NCBI GenBank assembly: GCA_024036415.1
Contig: JAMWET010001940.1
Span: forward strand, 875,001 to 939,000
DNA: 64,000 nucleotides
Direction: 5' to 3'
Source: Prochilodus magdalenae
Taxonomy: Eukaryota; Chordata; Actinopteri; Characiformes; Prochilodontidae
The position numbers and the translations under genes were made by a program. Below are positions 59,801 to 64,000 of this stretch, in pieces (within the stretch, counting starts at the first letter, position 1; the number at the start of each line of letters is the position of its first letter). The notes beneath the pieces were generated by a model. That model was not told the origin of the DNA and made no database searches. It saw only the letters and a list, made by a program, of their open reading frames with translations.

Positions 59801-62711
59801 CGGCCTAGTCAGCCTTTGCTACTGGTGTATGAAATGCCAACCCCTACCATGATAATGCGTGTCCCAGTTTGTCGTCTAGTCCAACTTCACCACTGCAGTG
59901 CAAAGTGTCCTGACTTGTGCCCTTGTTGAACTTCATTACCGCACTGAGAAGTGTTCCTGCTTGCGGCCTGTTCAGTTTTCGCTACTGGGGTATCTTGTGG
60001 CCTAGTCAAATTACCGCTACCGTGAAAGCTGTGTCCAAGTTTGTGGTTAAGTCAAATGCGGCCACTGCACTGCGAACTGTCTAGGCTTGCACCCTTTGTT
60101 AAACTTCACTGTAAGTGTTCTGGTATGTGGGCTGCTACTCCCGGCTTATGACTTAGTCATACTCCACTACTCCTATGCAAACTGCCTGGCCCCACCCCAT
60201 TGGTAAGCCACACCACTGTAGTGTGAACTGTTCTGGTGCAGACTGTCCTACTCAGTCTTCACTACCACAGTGAGAAGTATCCCTGTTTATGGCCTCGTCC
60301 AAATGCAGCTGCAGGGGGAAAAGTGTCTCAGCTTATGCCCTTGTTAACCTTCACTAACACAGTGTGAGGTGGTGTCCTGGCTTGCCGCCTAGTCAAACTC
60401 TGACGTGTTCTAGTTCGCAGTCTAGTCTACTTCTCCGTCTGGGCTGAGAAGTGTCCCGGGCCACAGTCTGTAGTCAGTCTTGGCTAGAGCTGTGAGAAGT
60501 GCCCTGACTTGTGCCCTTGTTAAACTTAACTAACTTAATGAGAAGTGCCATGGCTTGTGGTCTAGTCTGTCTTTGCTACCTCGATGAGAAGTGTCATGGC
60601 TCTCAGCCGCAGTCCAGAGTGTAACTGTTAAGCAATTATTGCTATGAAAGCAACCATTTTCGCCTGTAATGCAATCAGACCGTGCTGACGCTGATCATAG
60701 CCGCTTCTGGGTTCCACCAGAAACATTTAAAATGAGTAGCTAATAGTGTTAAATGGTTTCACATCAAAAGATAAAAGATAAGACAGGTAATACGTGTATT
60801 ACAAGCTAATCTGAGACCAGTTTTGTGGTTAGTGTTATAACACTACAGTTTCTATTCTATAAAGTCAGACTGATCCTGTATGTGAAACCAACTCCAGATG
60901 CAGTATCCTAAATTCCTTCTCTATCCTCCACCAACACCATGATGTTAAGTGGCATGCCACTTGCGAAAGAAGCCTTTGATTTTTTTTTTTTCCGTTTGGT
61001 TTTGGTCATTAAGTTTCTCTCTGATAAAAAAGCGGATTAAAGATCCAGCGGGCAGGAATTCTCTGTGGCATTAAGTGGCTACAGTAGCCTGTCTTTGACA
61101 ACTTAAGAACATTTCCTTCGACTGCATCTGTCTCCTTAGCTGAACTAGAGGAAGGCACTTTATAAACAGTTAAAGCCGAGACAGGATTCCTAAAGAAGGA
61201 AGTTTATGTGACACGGCCAATTAAACCGAAGCATTTTAGTTACATGAGGTGGTGCTGGCAGGCAGAGAAATCTCCAAGTTCTTGGGTGGTTTGTGCAAAA
61301 ACAGCTGCTGCAATTGGCCGCCAAATGCATCATGCAACACGAGACCAATCAGTCAACATTTGCTGGTGTCACATGATCTGCTGTTTAAACCTGGGTCATG
61401 AGACGAATACAGATCTGAAGGAGAGACTCTGAATATGCACTGTAGGCCCTCTAATGGAGCTCTTTGATAGCGCTGTTTGTGTCTGTGTTGCACTGTTTGC
61501 AGTGTCACCTGCCTTGATTCCTCAGGCTAGGCCCCCTCACGCAGCTCCATCATAGAGCTAGCACGTTTCAGTCACTGCTAGTTGTAACACTGTCTGCGCT
61601 GGCCGGGGCTCCCTGGTGAAGCTCCATCAGAGCAGGCAGTTTTTCAATCCTACATCTCAATTTGTGTTCGTCTCTTTAACTGCAGGACGCTACCCCTGAA
61701 GGAGAGCCGCATGACAGAGCTCCTTCTGCCCACATGATACAATATACATTCTGTGAGACATTCTATACTTTCTGGCTTTGCCTTCACACGTCCCCAACGG
61801 GAGCCTCCTGACGTAGCTCCTTGACAGGCCTCATGCTGAGCTTTAAGTCTCTCTCTTGCTTTAAGCCACACACCTCACAGCTTGGCGGGGCTCCCTTGCC
61901 GAACTGCAGTTTTGACATGTTTCACAGTAGCTTTCTTGCGACACCCTTTGAGAACTCAGAGAGTTTGGAAACTCTTCTTTTACTGCCACATGGATCCCAC
62001 TGTGCAGCTCTGCACTGGGGCCAGCTGGGGTAACATCTCCTCCTTTCTTTTATAGATTCACAGTAGTGTCCTCCCAAAAAAACACAGAATTAAATGACTT
62101 CCTTTTTTCCTTCCTCTCTTTCTCACTTTCACTCTTTCTTTTATCTTCCTGTTGTCTTTAGTTTTGACCGACCCGTCTCATTTGCATTCGGAGCCCTTGC
62201 CAGTGCAGACTGATTGGGGGGCGGGATGTATGAAATTCTGTTACGGGACCTTCATAATTTGAATAAAACGTCTTATGCCCATACCCAGGTGACTTTGTTG
62301 GCTAGCCAGACTTGGAAAGCTAATTTAACCACATAGCTTGGCAAAGCGATCTGACACAGCTCCACATCCTAAACTTTCCTCTTACTTTATTGCTATAGAT
62401 TTTTAATTATTGCTGTAATTCTTCTATGTCTACATTGTTAGGTAATTATCATATTCCAGATACATATGGGGAATCAAATAGAGGGCAGAAACGTAACCAT
62501 AGAGACACTTTTTTTTGGATATTGGTGTCTCTTAGGGTTTAGTTTATAGATATTGACCATGTGATCCTAGACCTTTTATTAATTTAGTATCAGTGGTCGT
62601 TATGTATGGCCTGTATGTTCAATGGCTTTGTTTCTATTGTACTGTTGTTTTGTATTGTGGCATTTGTAAATCACCAAGACACCCACCCAGATTTGTGATC
62701 CAGCGATCAAC

Positions 62712-62749
<38 letters not shown>

Positions 62750-64000
62750 CTTTATTGATCCCAGAGGGAAATTCAAGGCATCCAGTAGCAGATATACAAA
62801 CCATACAGAAGCAACAACAGAAGCAAGATAGATTGTACAAACAGAGACAGAGACACAACACAAAGTATGAAAGTAACACAAAGTATGAAAGTAACACAAA
62901 GTATGAAAGTAACACAAAGTATGAAAGTAAGGAGGTATGATGTGCTGTATGCTAGTATGTAGCTGTGTTACCTAACCACTGGCAGGGTGAACACCGGTGG
63001 CAGATTGTGACTGTTAAAGTTCAGCTTTAAATGCCATAAATAAGGAAGAAAAATTCCTGCCAGCGATGCTATGGGGTTCTAATAAGGTGTTGGCGCTAAG
63101 CGTTTTGAAGTCATTGTAGGTTAAGCACAGATATTTAAAGCCTGTAATAGATCTGTAACCAACATGTATGACCCTGTTTACAGTGACTCTCTCAGTCAAG
63201 CCTCGCTGTGGAGCTTTCCATGTTGTCTTTTTCTAAGATATGATGGAAATTCATTGGTCATGCTACCACCAAGTGATTTTTTAGAAGCTTTTAGTGCCAG
63301 TTTTGCTTATAAAATTACACCCCCCCGTAAATCAGCTGATTCCACTGTTAGTTCCATATTCTTAGTGGTAAATCGTGACACATTTGTTTTTCAATTCCGG
63401 CTTTCCACTTCGGTCAAAATCCTTAGTCAAATGTCTTGTTGGAATACCAGCCTTTTCTCTGAGACAACATGCTCGTACCTGGCAGGCTTGGCATAGGCTT
63501 ACACAACTATTTGCACACCTGTACAGATGTTCTCTTTCTGTAAATACTCAGGTCATCTGTAACTTTCTATATATAATATTTTTCAACTAAATCTGTTTCA
63601 CATCTCTCAGCTTCTTCAGCTTTTTATTACCTTTAGTACTTTTTACTTTTTTAATTTATCCCCTACCCTATTTATTGTTTAGTGTAATTTTCCTTTAGTT
63701 TAATACTTTAAATAATCTGTGTTTTGTGTTTTTGTTACTTGTTTTCTTTGTCATACGTGTTGCTCTAACCAAGACAAATTCCGTGTATGTGTAAGATACT
63801 TGGTGAAATAAAGAGATTCTGATTCTGATTCTGAACATACAGTACAGAGAGCTGAAAGAGTAAAAGTCTAGCTTGTGATGGCGGATCAGTATTGTTGAAG
63901 GGGCATCACCTCCTGTAGTAAGAAGCCTGTTCATATTGCACACATGTCTGTTTGTAGACGTAAAGTGGATGAGAGCGAGATGTGGTGGCTCATTCTTCTG
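13697..64000 (+). CDS. sh3pxd2a: sh3pxd2a (TKS5/FISH), 5' end only: two PX-domain exons, out of frame as given
   Basis: TKS5 is a scaffold with an N-terminal PX domain that binds phosphoinositides and several SH3 domains. It organises podosomes and invadopodia and is a Src substrate. Only exons 13697-13770 and 34901-34981 are visible; the gene runs off the right edge. They encode MQLRTVLDVKVVDVE...HPSKHY and VYLINVTYSDSTSHIIYRRY followed by SKFFDLQ. This is the start of the PX domain, including the RRYSKF motif with a phosphoinositide-binding arginine. The next exon, expected to read like LDKFP...GGQKDP, was not found on either strand. stn1 lies upstream in the same orientation, as next to SH3PXD2A in mammals. 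The family also has SH3PXD2B, but VTYSDSTS and the synteny favour 2A. Teleost paralogue (aa or ab) is not resolved. Exon 1 has a two-base excess that breaks the frame. Confidence 0.85.
13771..14299 (+). other. start of sh3pxd2a intron 1, G-rich
   Basis: Intron 1 begins with GTGAGTGG. The first 250 bases are still GC-rich with GGAGG/GAGGG tracts and the CRE, then composition drops. No gene seen. Confidence 0.7.
13973..13980. promoter_or_regulatory. perfect CRE palindrome TGACGTCA
   Basis: TGACGTCA, the full cAMP-response/ATF consensus, lies about 200 bp inside intron 1 at the downstream edge of the CpG-rich block, directly followed by TGCGCG. The consensus match is exact; function is inferred. 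Confidence 0.5.
14370..14530. repeat. second copy of the TTTCTCAACCCTG-type teleost repeat
   Basis: AAACCCTGATTCTGGAGGTC, then a CCTGCTCCAGACACACAACTATTCA core, then AGTGATTAAACAGGAAAGGC and GGTCTCCAGGAC, in the same order as at 2156-2300. The outer parts are roughly inverted relative to each other. Confidence 0.5.
14531..17950. other. sh3pxd2a intron 1, unassigned stretch
   Basis: No exon, RNA gene or clear transposon could be supported. Several open frames of 60-120 codons exist (for example on the minus strand at 17536-17907), but they have no known domain and no splice context. About 14785-14945 may hold a further decayed copy of the common short repeat. Confidence 0.5.
17955..17983. repeat. 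(AT)n microsatellite
   Basis: About 14 uninterrupted AT units directly beside the repeat copy at 17985-18190; it may have grown from that element's end. Confidence 0.85.
17985..18190 (-). mobile_element. dispersed Tc1-related repeat, copy A
   Basis: On the minus strand it encodes ...VWDGLSQDTIRNLYNSI, which matches the C-terminal W..LSQETIRNLY.SMPRR segment of a Tc1-like transposase group. The DNA is clearly homologous to 41810-42030 (both contain CAGGACACCATTAGGAACCT and CAGGAACAGTGTG). No catalytic domain. Confidence 0.65.
18191..19747. other. sh3pxd2a intron 1, unassigned stretch
   Basis: No gene or repeat assigned. An 89-codon minus-strand frame (19369-19638) encodes a hydrophobic, cysteine-containing peptide without recognisable homology. 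Confidence 0.45.
19748..20280 (+). mobile_element. 529-bp non-autonomous Tc1-like transposon with intact ends
   Basis: The element runs from C19750 to G20278 and is flanked by the TA target duplication (19748-19749, 20279-20280). Terminal inverted repeats of about 31 bp begin CAGGGGTTGGACRATGAAAC, continue TGAAACACCTG, and differ by one base. Inside, the transposase N-terminus is still open (19935-20099), but the catalytic DDE part is deleted. Only a C-terminal remnant (EEWLKIPLTTVQDAV-like) and the 3' end follow. Hence it is an internal-deletion derivative that can move only with a transposase supplied by a full relative. Confidence 0.9.
19935..20099 (+). pseudogene. truncated Tc1-like transposase: HTH domain only, 54 aa
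   Basis: Opens with MGDIPEFKRGQTVGARLAGA and continues with SVTKTASLCDVSRATVSRVM then SAYHQEGQTS. This is the first helix-turn-helix (paired-like) DNA-binding domain of a Tc1-type transposase, with the recognition helix in VSRATVSRVMSAY. A TAG ends it. The DDE catalytic domain is absent, so it has no transposase activity. If expressed it could only bind DNA. Expression is unknown. Confidence 0.75.
20281..21854. other. sh3pxd2a intron 1, unassigned; possible conserved non-coding stretch
   Basis: Overlapping open frames at 20772-21119 on both strands have no recognisable domain. Around 21190-21290 a low-repeat segment with TAATGATTAG and GATAATGACTTCC motifs looks like candidate regulatory DNA, but this cannot be tested without other genomes. 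Confidence 0.35.
21855..22115 (-). mobile_element. LINE 3' end fragment
   Basis: Read on the minus strand it ends ...TTTCGTTATACTGTAC, then TGTATAATGACAGTTGAATT and GAATTATATTGAA. This closely follows the 3' UTR end of fish non-LTR retrotransposons (usually TTCGTTGTACTGTACA...AATGACAATAAAGTTGAATTGAATT). No reverse transcriptase frame remains. The exact clade (L2, CR1 or Rex type) is not decided. Confidence 0.6.
22231..22651. mobile_element. probable non-autonomous DNA transposon with diverged terminal repeats
   Basis: The left end GTTTTCTCAACCTGTGTGCT followed by ATGGACCACC is roughly inverted at the right end: GGTGGACCTTGGGGTAGAAA, then AGGTAGAGAACCCC. A MITE of about 420 bp is inferred. 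The outer arms are diverged, and the family is not named with certainty. Confidence 0.45.
22652..32811. other. sh3pxd2a intron 1, long stretch without assigned features
   Basis: About 10 kb without a recognisable exon, transposase, LINE/SINE tail or RNA gene. It has only short simple repeats (a T-run at 24511-24524, a T-run at 25379-25392, an (AAAC)n tract at 29707-29731). Open frames here are 60-115 codons long and unlike known proteins. Confidence 0.5.
32812..33416. repeat. (TG)n microsatellite block with TTTTTG interruptions
   Basis: Patchy TG repeats begin at 32816. From about 33029 to 33414 the DNA is almost pure TG, broken at intervals by TTTTTG, TATG or TTTGGG. The interrupted unit itself is repeated, which suggests slippage plus unequal exchange. 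The long valine/cysteine and threonine/histidine open frames here (up to 221 codons) are translations of the repeat and are not genes. Confidence 0.95.
34168..34493. mobile_element. MITE-like element with GGGCTGGGCAATATGG-type ends
   Basis: The left end GGTCTGAGCAATGTGACCAA (34169 on) is matched in inverted form by the right end, whose reverse complement reads AAGGGCTGGGCAATATGGAA. These ends resemble a common fish hAT-type MITE. The inside is AT-rich and non-coding. It ends about 400 bp before exon 2. Confidence 0.5.
34548..34578. repeat. (TTG)n microsatellite
   Basis: About nine GTT/TTG units in a row. The minus-strand glutamine or asparagine runs over this segment are artefacts of the repeat. 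Confidence 0.9.
34901..34981 (+). CDS. sh3pxd2a: sh3pxd2a coding exon 2 (PX domain)
   Basis: Acceptor TCTCTTCACAG, then VYLINVTYSDSTSHIIYRRY and SKFFDLQ, then donor CAG|GTAAAA. It is 81 nt with phase 0 at both ends, like exon 2 of vertebrate SH3PXD2A (VYIINVTWSDSTSQTIYRRY in human). The RRYSKF motif holds an arginine that contacts the phosphoinositide head group in PX domains. This exon is intact. Confidence 0.95.
34982..35596 (+). other. start of sh3pxd2a intron 2, no feature
   Basis: Begins GTAAAACTG. Non-coding and unassigned. Confidence 0.7.
35597..35702. repeat. compound (GTAT)n-(GT)n-(AT)n-(GTAT)n microsatellite
   Basis: About nine GTAT units, then about 22 GT, then a short AT run, then further GTAT. 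Apparent tyrosine/histidine/threonine-rich frames arise from it. Confidence 0.95.
36104..36330. repeat. (CT)n tract of about 225 bp
   Basis: Nearly pure CT with rare CG interruptions (CGCTCT) and one T-run near 36266. Frames of serine/leucine or arginine/glutamate repeats over it are not genes. Confidence 0.95.
36608..36963. repeat. CT-rich block with a repeated TGAGGCTTACTCTTGTGCTC insert
   Basis: Pure CT tracts are separated four times by nearly the same 20-bp insert TGAGKCTTACTCTYGTGCTC, near 36655, 36729, 36795 and 36930. The block is therefore a higher-order tandem array of CT tract plus insert, with units of about 65-135 bp. Confidence 0.9.
37042..37122. repeat. G-rich 16-bp minisatellite, five units
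   Basis: Alternating 16-bp subunits GGTGTGGTAGTGTGGG and GGTATGGTAGTGTAAG form a 32-bp unit repeated about 2.5 times. Confidence 0.85.
37180..37752. repeat. imperfect CT-rich repeat with CTGAGTCTCTCTCTTGC units
   Basis: CT tracts with recurrent CTGAGTCTCTCTC(T)TTGCTC. Longer duplicated segments are present: CTCCGTCTCCCCCTTTGAGT occurs near 37390 and again near 37520, and TTCTCCTTATCCYTCTGAGT near 37602 and 37691. All long frames here are repeat-derived. Confidence 0.9.
38196..38561. mobile_element. 366-bp MITE with 22-bp terminal inverted repeats
   Basis: The left end TTAAAGGAGCAATGTGTAAG, then AT, pairs with the reverse complement of the right end, TTAAAGGAGCAATATGCAAG, then AT. 20 of 22 positions match, and both ends start with TTAA, which may be the target duplication. 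The inside is non-coding. The same terminal sequence appears alone at 1312-1326. Confidence 0.75.
38782..38821. repeat. perfect 15-bp inverted repeat with 10-bp loop
   Basis: TGCCAGATGTTATGA (38782-38796) and TCATAACATCTGGCA (38807-38821) are exact reverse complements around a 10-base loop. No T-run follows. Role unknown. Confidence 0.8.
38822..39869. other. sh3pxd2a intron 2, unassigned stretch
   Basis: No exon or repeat recognised. Confidence 0.5.
39870..40265. repeat. unassigned dispersed repeat, copy 1
   Basis: Segments such as TTAGAAAATGGGCTTAGTTT and AAAATCCTATTTAGATTTGA followed by ATGCTTATTCCAC recur in the same order, diverged, at 43570-43860 (TTAGAAAATGGGATTAGTTC; CAAATCCTGACTAGATTTAA then ATTCTTATTCCAC). 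Non-coding; family unknown. Confidence 0.55.
40266..41439. other. sh3pxd2a intron 2, unassigned stretch
   Basis: Nothing recognised beyond short open frames without homology. Confidence 0.5.
41440..42090 (+). mobile_element. dispersed Tc1-related repeat, copy B (longest copy)
   Basis: The frame around 41649-41690 reads TIGRWLHDAGLYAHR, matching the RRLHEAGLYARRP motif of the second HTH of Tc1-like transposases. Near 41980-42040 another frame reads SQDTIRNLYNSYSRRLVAQ, matching the C-terminal end. Between them lies sequence shared with copy A (17985-18190) but without a DDE core. Its start (GAAATTTGGTGGGTAGGTTT) and end (ACTACTTCTGTATG then TCAGTAAATAT) are shared with copy C at 58140-58530. 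Frameshifts and stops make it non-functional. Confidence 0.7.
42105..42155. repeat. (GTAG)n/(GTGG)n microsatellite
   Basis: TAGGTAGG and GTGGGTGG units, attached to the 3' end of repeat copy B. Confidence 0.9.
42156..43435. other. sh3pxd2a intron 2, low-repeat stretch
   Basis: No gene. 42200-42430 is free of visible repeats and holds an ATTTGCAT octamer motif (about 42269); candidate regulatory DNA at best. Confidence 0.35.
43436..43920. repeat. unassigned dispersed repeat, copy 2, with an internal duplication
   Basis: Homologous to 39870-40265. In addition, ATCTCACCATAGGTGTTTAA with TTGCTATTGGCTAATATTAT (43451 on) recurs as ATCTCACCATATGTGTTCAA with TTGCTATTGGCTAATGTTAT (43862 on), so an internal direct duplication about 410 bp apart is present. 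Confidence 0.55.
43921..45560. other. sh3pxd2a intron 2, unassigned stretch
   Basis: A 112-codon minus-strand frame (44124-44462) encodes a lysine/glutamate/glutamine-rich peptide with a weak internal repeat (ATKLSSTNSETRE / ATKMFSTKIQQPK). No known domain and no splice signals support it as an exon. At 45270-45370 a short GTGTTGCACTTATAATGACC motif is repeated three times. Confidence 0.45.
45561..45800 (-). mobile_element. tRNA-derived SINE, joined tail-to-tail to a second SINE tail
   Basis: Read on the minus strand from about 45800 there is a Pol III B-box GGTTCGAATCC (45756-45746), then CTTGGGCAAGACTCCTAACA, then GTAAGTCGCTCTGGATAAGA, then GCGTCAGCTAAATGCTGTAA and ATGTAAATGT. This is the well-known fish SINE tail shared with LINE partners. 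On the plus strand TAAGAGCGTCTGCTAAATGC (45570-45589) is the tail of another copy in the opposite direction, so the two meet tail to tail. The A-box is not clear. Unlikely to be a functional tRNA. Confidence 0.75.
45801..47419. other. sh3pxd2a intron 2, unassigned stretch
   Basis: Open frames up to 126 codons (46076-46456, 46550-46912) show no known domain. No exon with a PX-domain continuation. Confidence 0.45.
47420..47560 (+). mobile_element. Tc1-like transposase C-terminal remnant
   Basis: The frame starting near 47443 reads PPPSPDLHITECVWNFLYHE then KQLNSFPCEL. PPSPDLHITECVWNFL corresponds to the conserved PPQSPDLNPIENVWNxL block with the catalytic glutamate. Nothing else of the transposase is readable, so it is a fossil. 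Confidence 0.65.
47561..48960. other. sh3pxd2a intron 2, unassigned; long minus-strand open frame
   Basis: Most of a 188-codon minus-strand frame (47470-48036) lies here; its end is antisense to the Tc1 remnant. No domain was recognised. A short GA tract sits at 48345-48366. Confidence 0.4.
48961..49500. repeat. unassigned ~400-bp repeat, copy 1, after a TTTAAAGGGCCCATATTATG end
   Basis: TTTAAAGGGCCCATATTATG at 48962 is a terminal sequence I recognise from fish MITEs. From 49100 to about 49490 the DNA matches 50478-50870 in order: TGTTGCCAGTCTCCCAACCA, CAGTCTGATCGTAGCACTGG-like, GTAGGTAATGAAAACTA, TGATGTTAGCTTGATTAA and TTTTGTTGAGAACCTG. Non-coding. Confidence 0.6.
49501..50470. other. sequence between two repeat copies, unassigned
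   Basis: No gene. CTCCCCTTTAAAAAC near 49686 may be the right end of the element that starts at 48962, but the match is too short to be sure. Confidence 0.4.
50471..50880. repeat. unassigned ~400-bp repeat, copy 2
   Basis: Same orientation and motif order as 49100-49490, with numerous small insertions and substitutions: TGTTCCCAATCTCCTAACCA, CAGTCTGATCCCAGCACTGG, GTAGGTAATCAAAACTA, TAATGTTAGCTTGATTAAAC and TTTTTTTGAGAACCTGAGC. Confidence 0.6.
51641..51712. repeat. (CT)n microsatellite
   Basis: CT tract with small interruptions; serine/leucine-rich frames over it are artefacts. Confidence 0.9.
51713..53810. other. sh3pxd2a intron 2, unassigned stretch
   Basis: No exon or recognisable element. 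A (TTTA)n tract lies at about 53056-53075. Confidence 0.5.
53811..53900. repeat. (CT)n-(CTTT)n compound microsatellite
   Basis: About 24 CT units followed by about six CTTT units. Confidence 0.95.
54355..55045. repeat. 52-bp minisatellite, about 13 copies
   Basis: The unit begins GTCAGTRWAGTGTAGTCTTT, continues CTTTYRATGTTGTGAGTATG and ends AACTGTTCTCAG. Unit starts are at 54355, 54416, 54468, 54515, 54567, 54619, 54671, 54723, 54774, 54822, 54874, 54926, 54978 and a partial copy at 55020. Spacing is 52 bp in the middle, and the flanking units are more diverged, as expected when unequal exchange homogenises the centre. Confidence 0.95.
55046..58139. other. sh3pxd2a intron 2, mostly unassigned
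   Basis: Contains a pyrimidine-rich stretch (55228-55395) and a (TG)n tract (55558-55600). A 102-codon plus-strand frame at 57298-57606 has a CKRCGN motif but no recognised domain and no splice support. Confidence 0.5.
58140..58530 (+). mobile_element. dispersed Tc1-related repeat, copy C (internally deleted)
   Basis: GIGRRLH-type frame near 58367-58420 (PIGRRLHYAGLHAHRPLH) matches the Tc1-like second HTH. The DNA aligns with 41480-41710 and then jumps to the common 3' end (ACTACTTCTGTATGCGTACC, TCAGTAAATAT). About 350 bases present in copy B are missing. Confidence 0.65.
58531..59689. other. sh3pxd2a intron 2, unassigned; GC-rich spot near 59090
   Basis: Two overlapping frames of about 150 codons (58793-59242 minus, 59117-59587 plus) have no recognisable domain. 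A short GC-rich motif GGCCGCGGGCCCCGGCG lies at 59093-59109. Confidence 0.4.
59690..60620. repeat. degenerate minisatellite, ~46-bp unit
   Basis: The unit runs approximately GAGAAGTGTCCTGGCTTGTG, then GYCTAGTCAAACTTCACTAC, then a short A/C/G-rich joint. Good units with 46-48-bp spacing are visible at about 60443-60582. The phrases CACTGCAGTGCGAAGTGTCC, GCCCTTGTTGAACTTCA and TGTCGTCTAGTCCAGCTTC recur through 59690-60370 with more drift. About 18-20 units in all. Confidence 0.75.
60621..62700. other. sh3pxd2a intron 2, unassigned; weak ~100-bp periodicity
   Basis: Between 61510 and 61910 a motif like GGGGCTCCCTGGTGAAGCTC recurs with heavy drift about every 85-110 bases (near 61528, 61606, 61690, 61799, 61886). 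It may be an old tandem repeat. No exon seen. Confidence 0.35.
62705..62857 (-). mobile_element. retroposon 3' tail with (GATA)n
   Basis: The minus strand reads TTGAATTTCCCTCTGGGATC then AATAAAGTATCTATCTATC. This is the classic 3' end of fish LINEs and their SINE partners, with its (TATC)n tail at 62707-62749. Confidence 0.75.
62858..62929. repeat. 18-bp tandem repeat, four exact copies
   Basis: ACACAAAGTATGAAAGTA repeated four times without change, directly adjoining the retroposon tail. Exact identity suggests recent expansion. Confidence 0.95.
63640..63836 (+). mobile_element. LINE 3' end with (GATTCT)n tail
   Basis: AAATTCCGTGTATGTGTAAG, then ATACTTGGTGAAATAAAGAG, then ATTCTGATTCTGATTCTGA is the diagnostic 3' terminus of a common fish non-LTR retrotransposon. 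The 5' part, including any reverse transcriptase, is absent or unrecognisable. Confidence 0.75.

Noticed and set aside
34982..64000. The next PX-domain exon of sh3pxd2a (expected to resemble LDKFP...GGQKDP...RIIPFLP)
   Set aside because: Looked for in the plus strand of intron 2 and not found; it presumably lies beyond the right edge.

Overview
The window is vertebrate nuclear DNA, almost certainly from a teleost fish. It has interrupted genes with GT-AG introns, long AT-rich introns, long TG and CT microsatellites, many decayed Tc1/mariner-like transposons, and fish-type LINE and SINE 3' tails. The exact species cannot be read from the sequence.

Two protein-coding genes are supported, both on the + strand. 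(1) stn1 (obfc1), a subunit of the telomeric CST complex, is complete: nine coding exons lie between 3974 and 10982 and add up to 373 residues. Eight introns separate them, and one appears to be a rare GC-AG intron. (2) sh3pxd2a (the podosome scaffold TKS5/FISH) is present only at its 5' end. Coding exon 1 (13697-13770) sits in a GC-rich promoter block, and coding exon 2 (34901-34981) lies 21 kb downstream. Together they encode the start of the PX domain. The next PX exon was not found, so 34982-64000 is read as intron 2. stn1 lies just upstream of sh3pxd2a on the same strand, as in mammals, which supports both calls. Exon 1 of sh3pxd2a carries two extra bases relative to the conserved protein and is out of frame as given.

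Layout: 1-2600 is intergenic with repeats (a Tc1 fragment, a fold-back element, a palindrome). 2600-11345 is stn1. 11346-12800 is intergenic and holds a dead Tc1-like transposon. 12800-13990 is a 76-bp near-perfect palindrome followed by the sh3pxd2a CpG-rich promoter, exon 1 and a perfect CRE. 13991-34900 is intron 1, with a 529-bp Tc1 deletion derivative, LINE tails and a 0.4-kb TG array. 34982-64000 is intron 2, with about 1.6 kb of CT-rich simple repeat, MITEs, SINEs, two minisatellites and further transposon fossils.

The most notable signals are the recurrent palindromic element found three times near the two gene 5' ends, the frameshift in sh3pxd2a exon 1, the GC-AG intron in stn1, and several unassigned dispersed repeat families. 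There is no operon, CRISPR array, tRNA or rRNA that I can support. Family assignments of repeats rest on recognised motifs, not on database searches.
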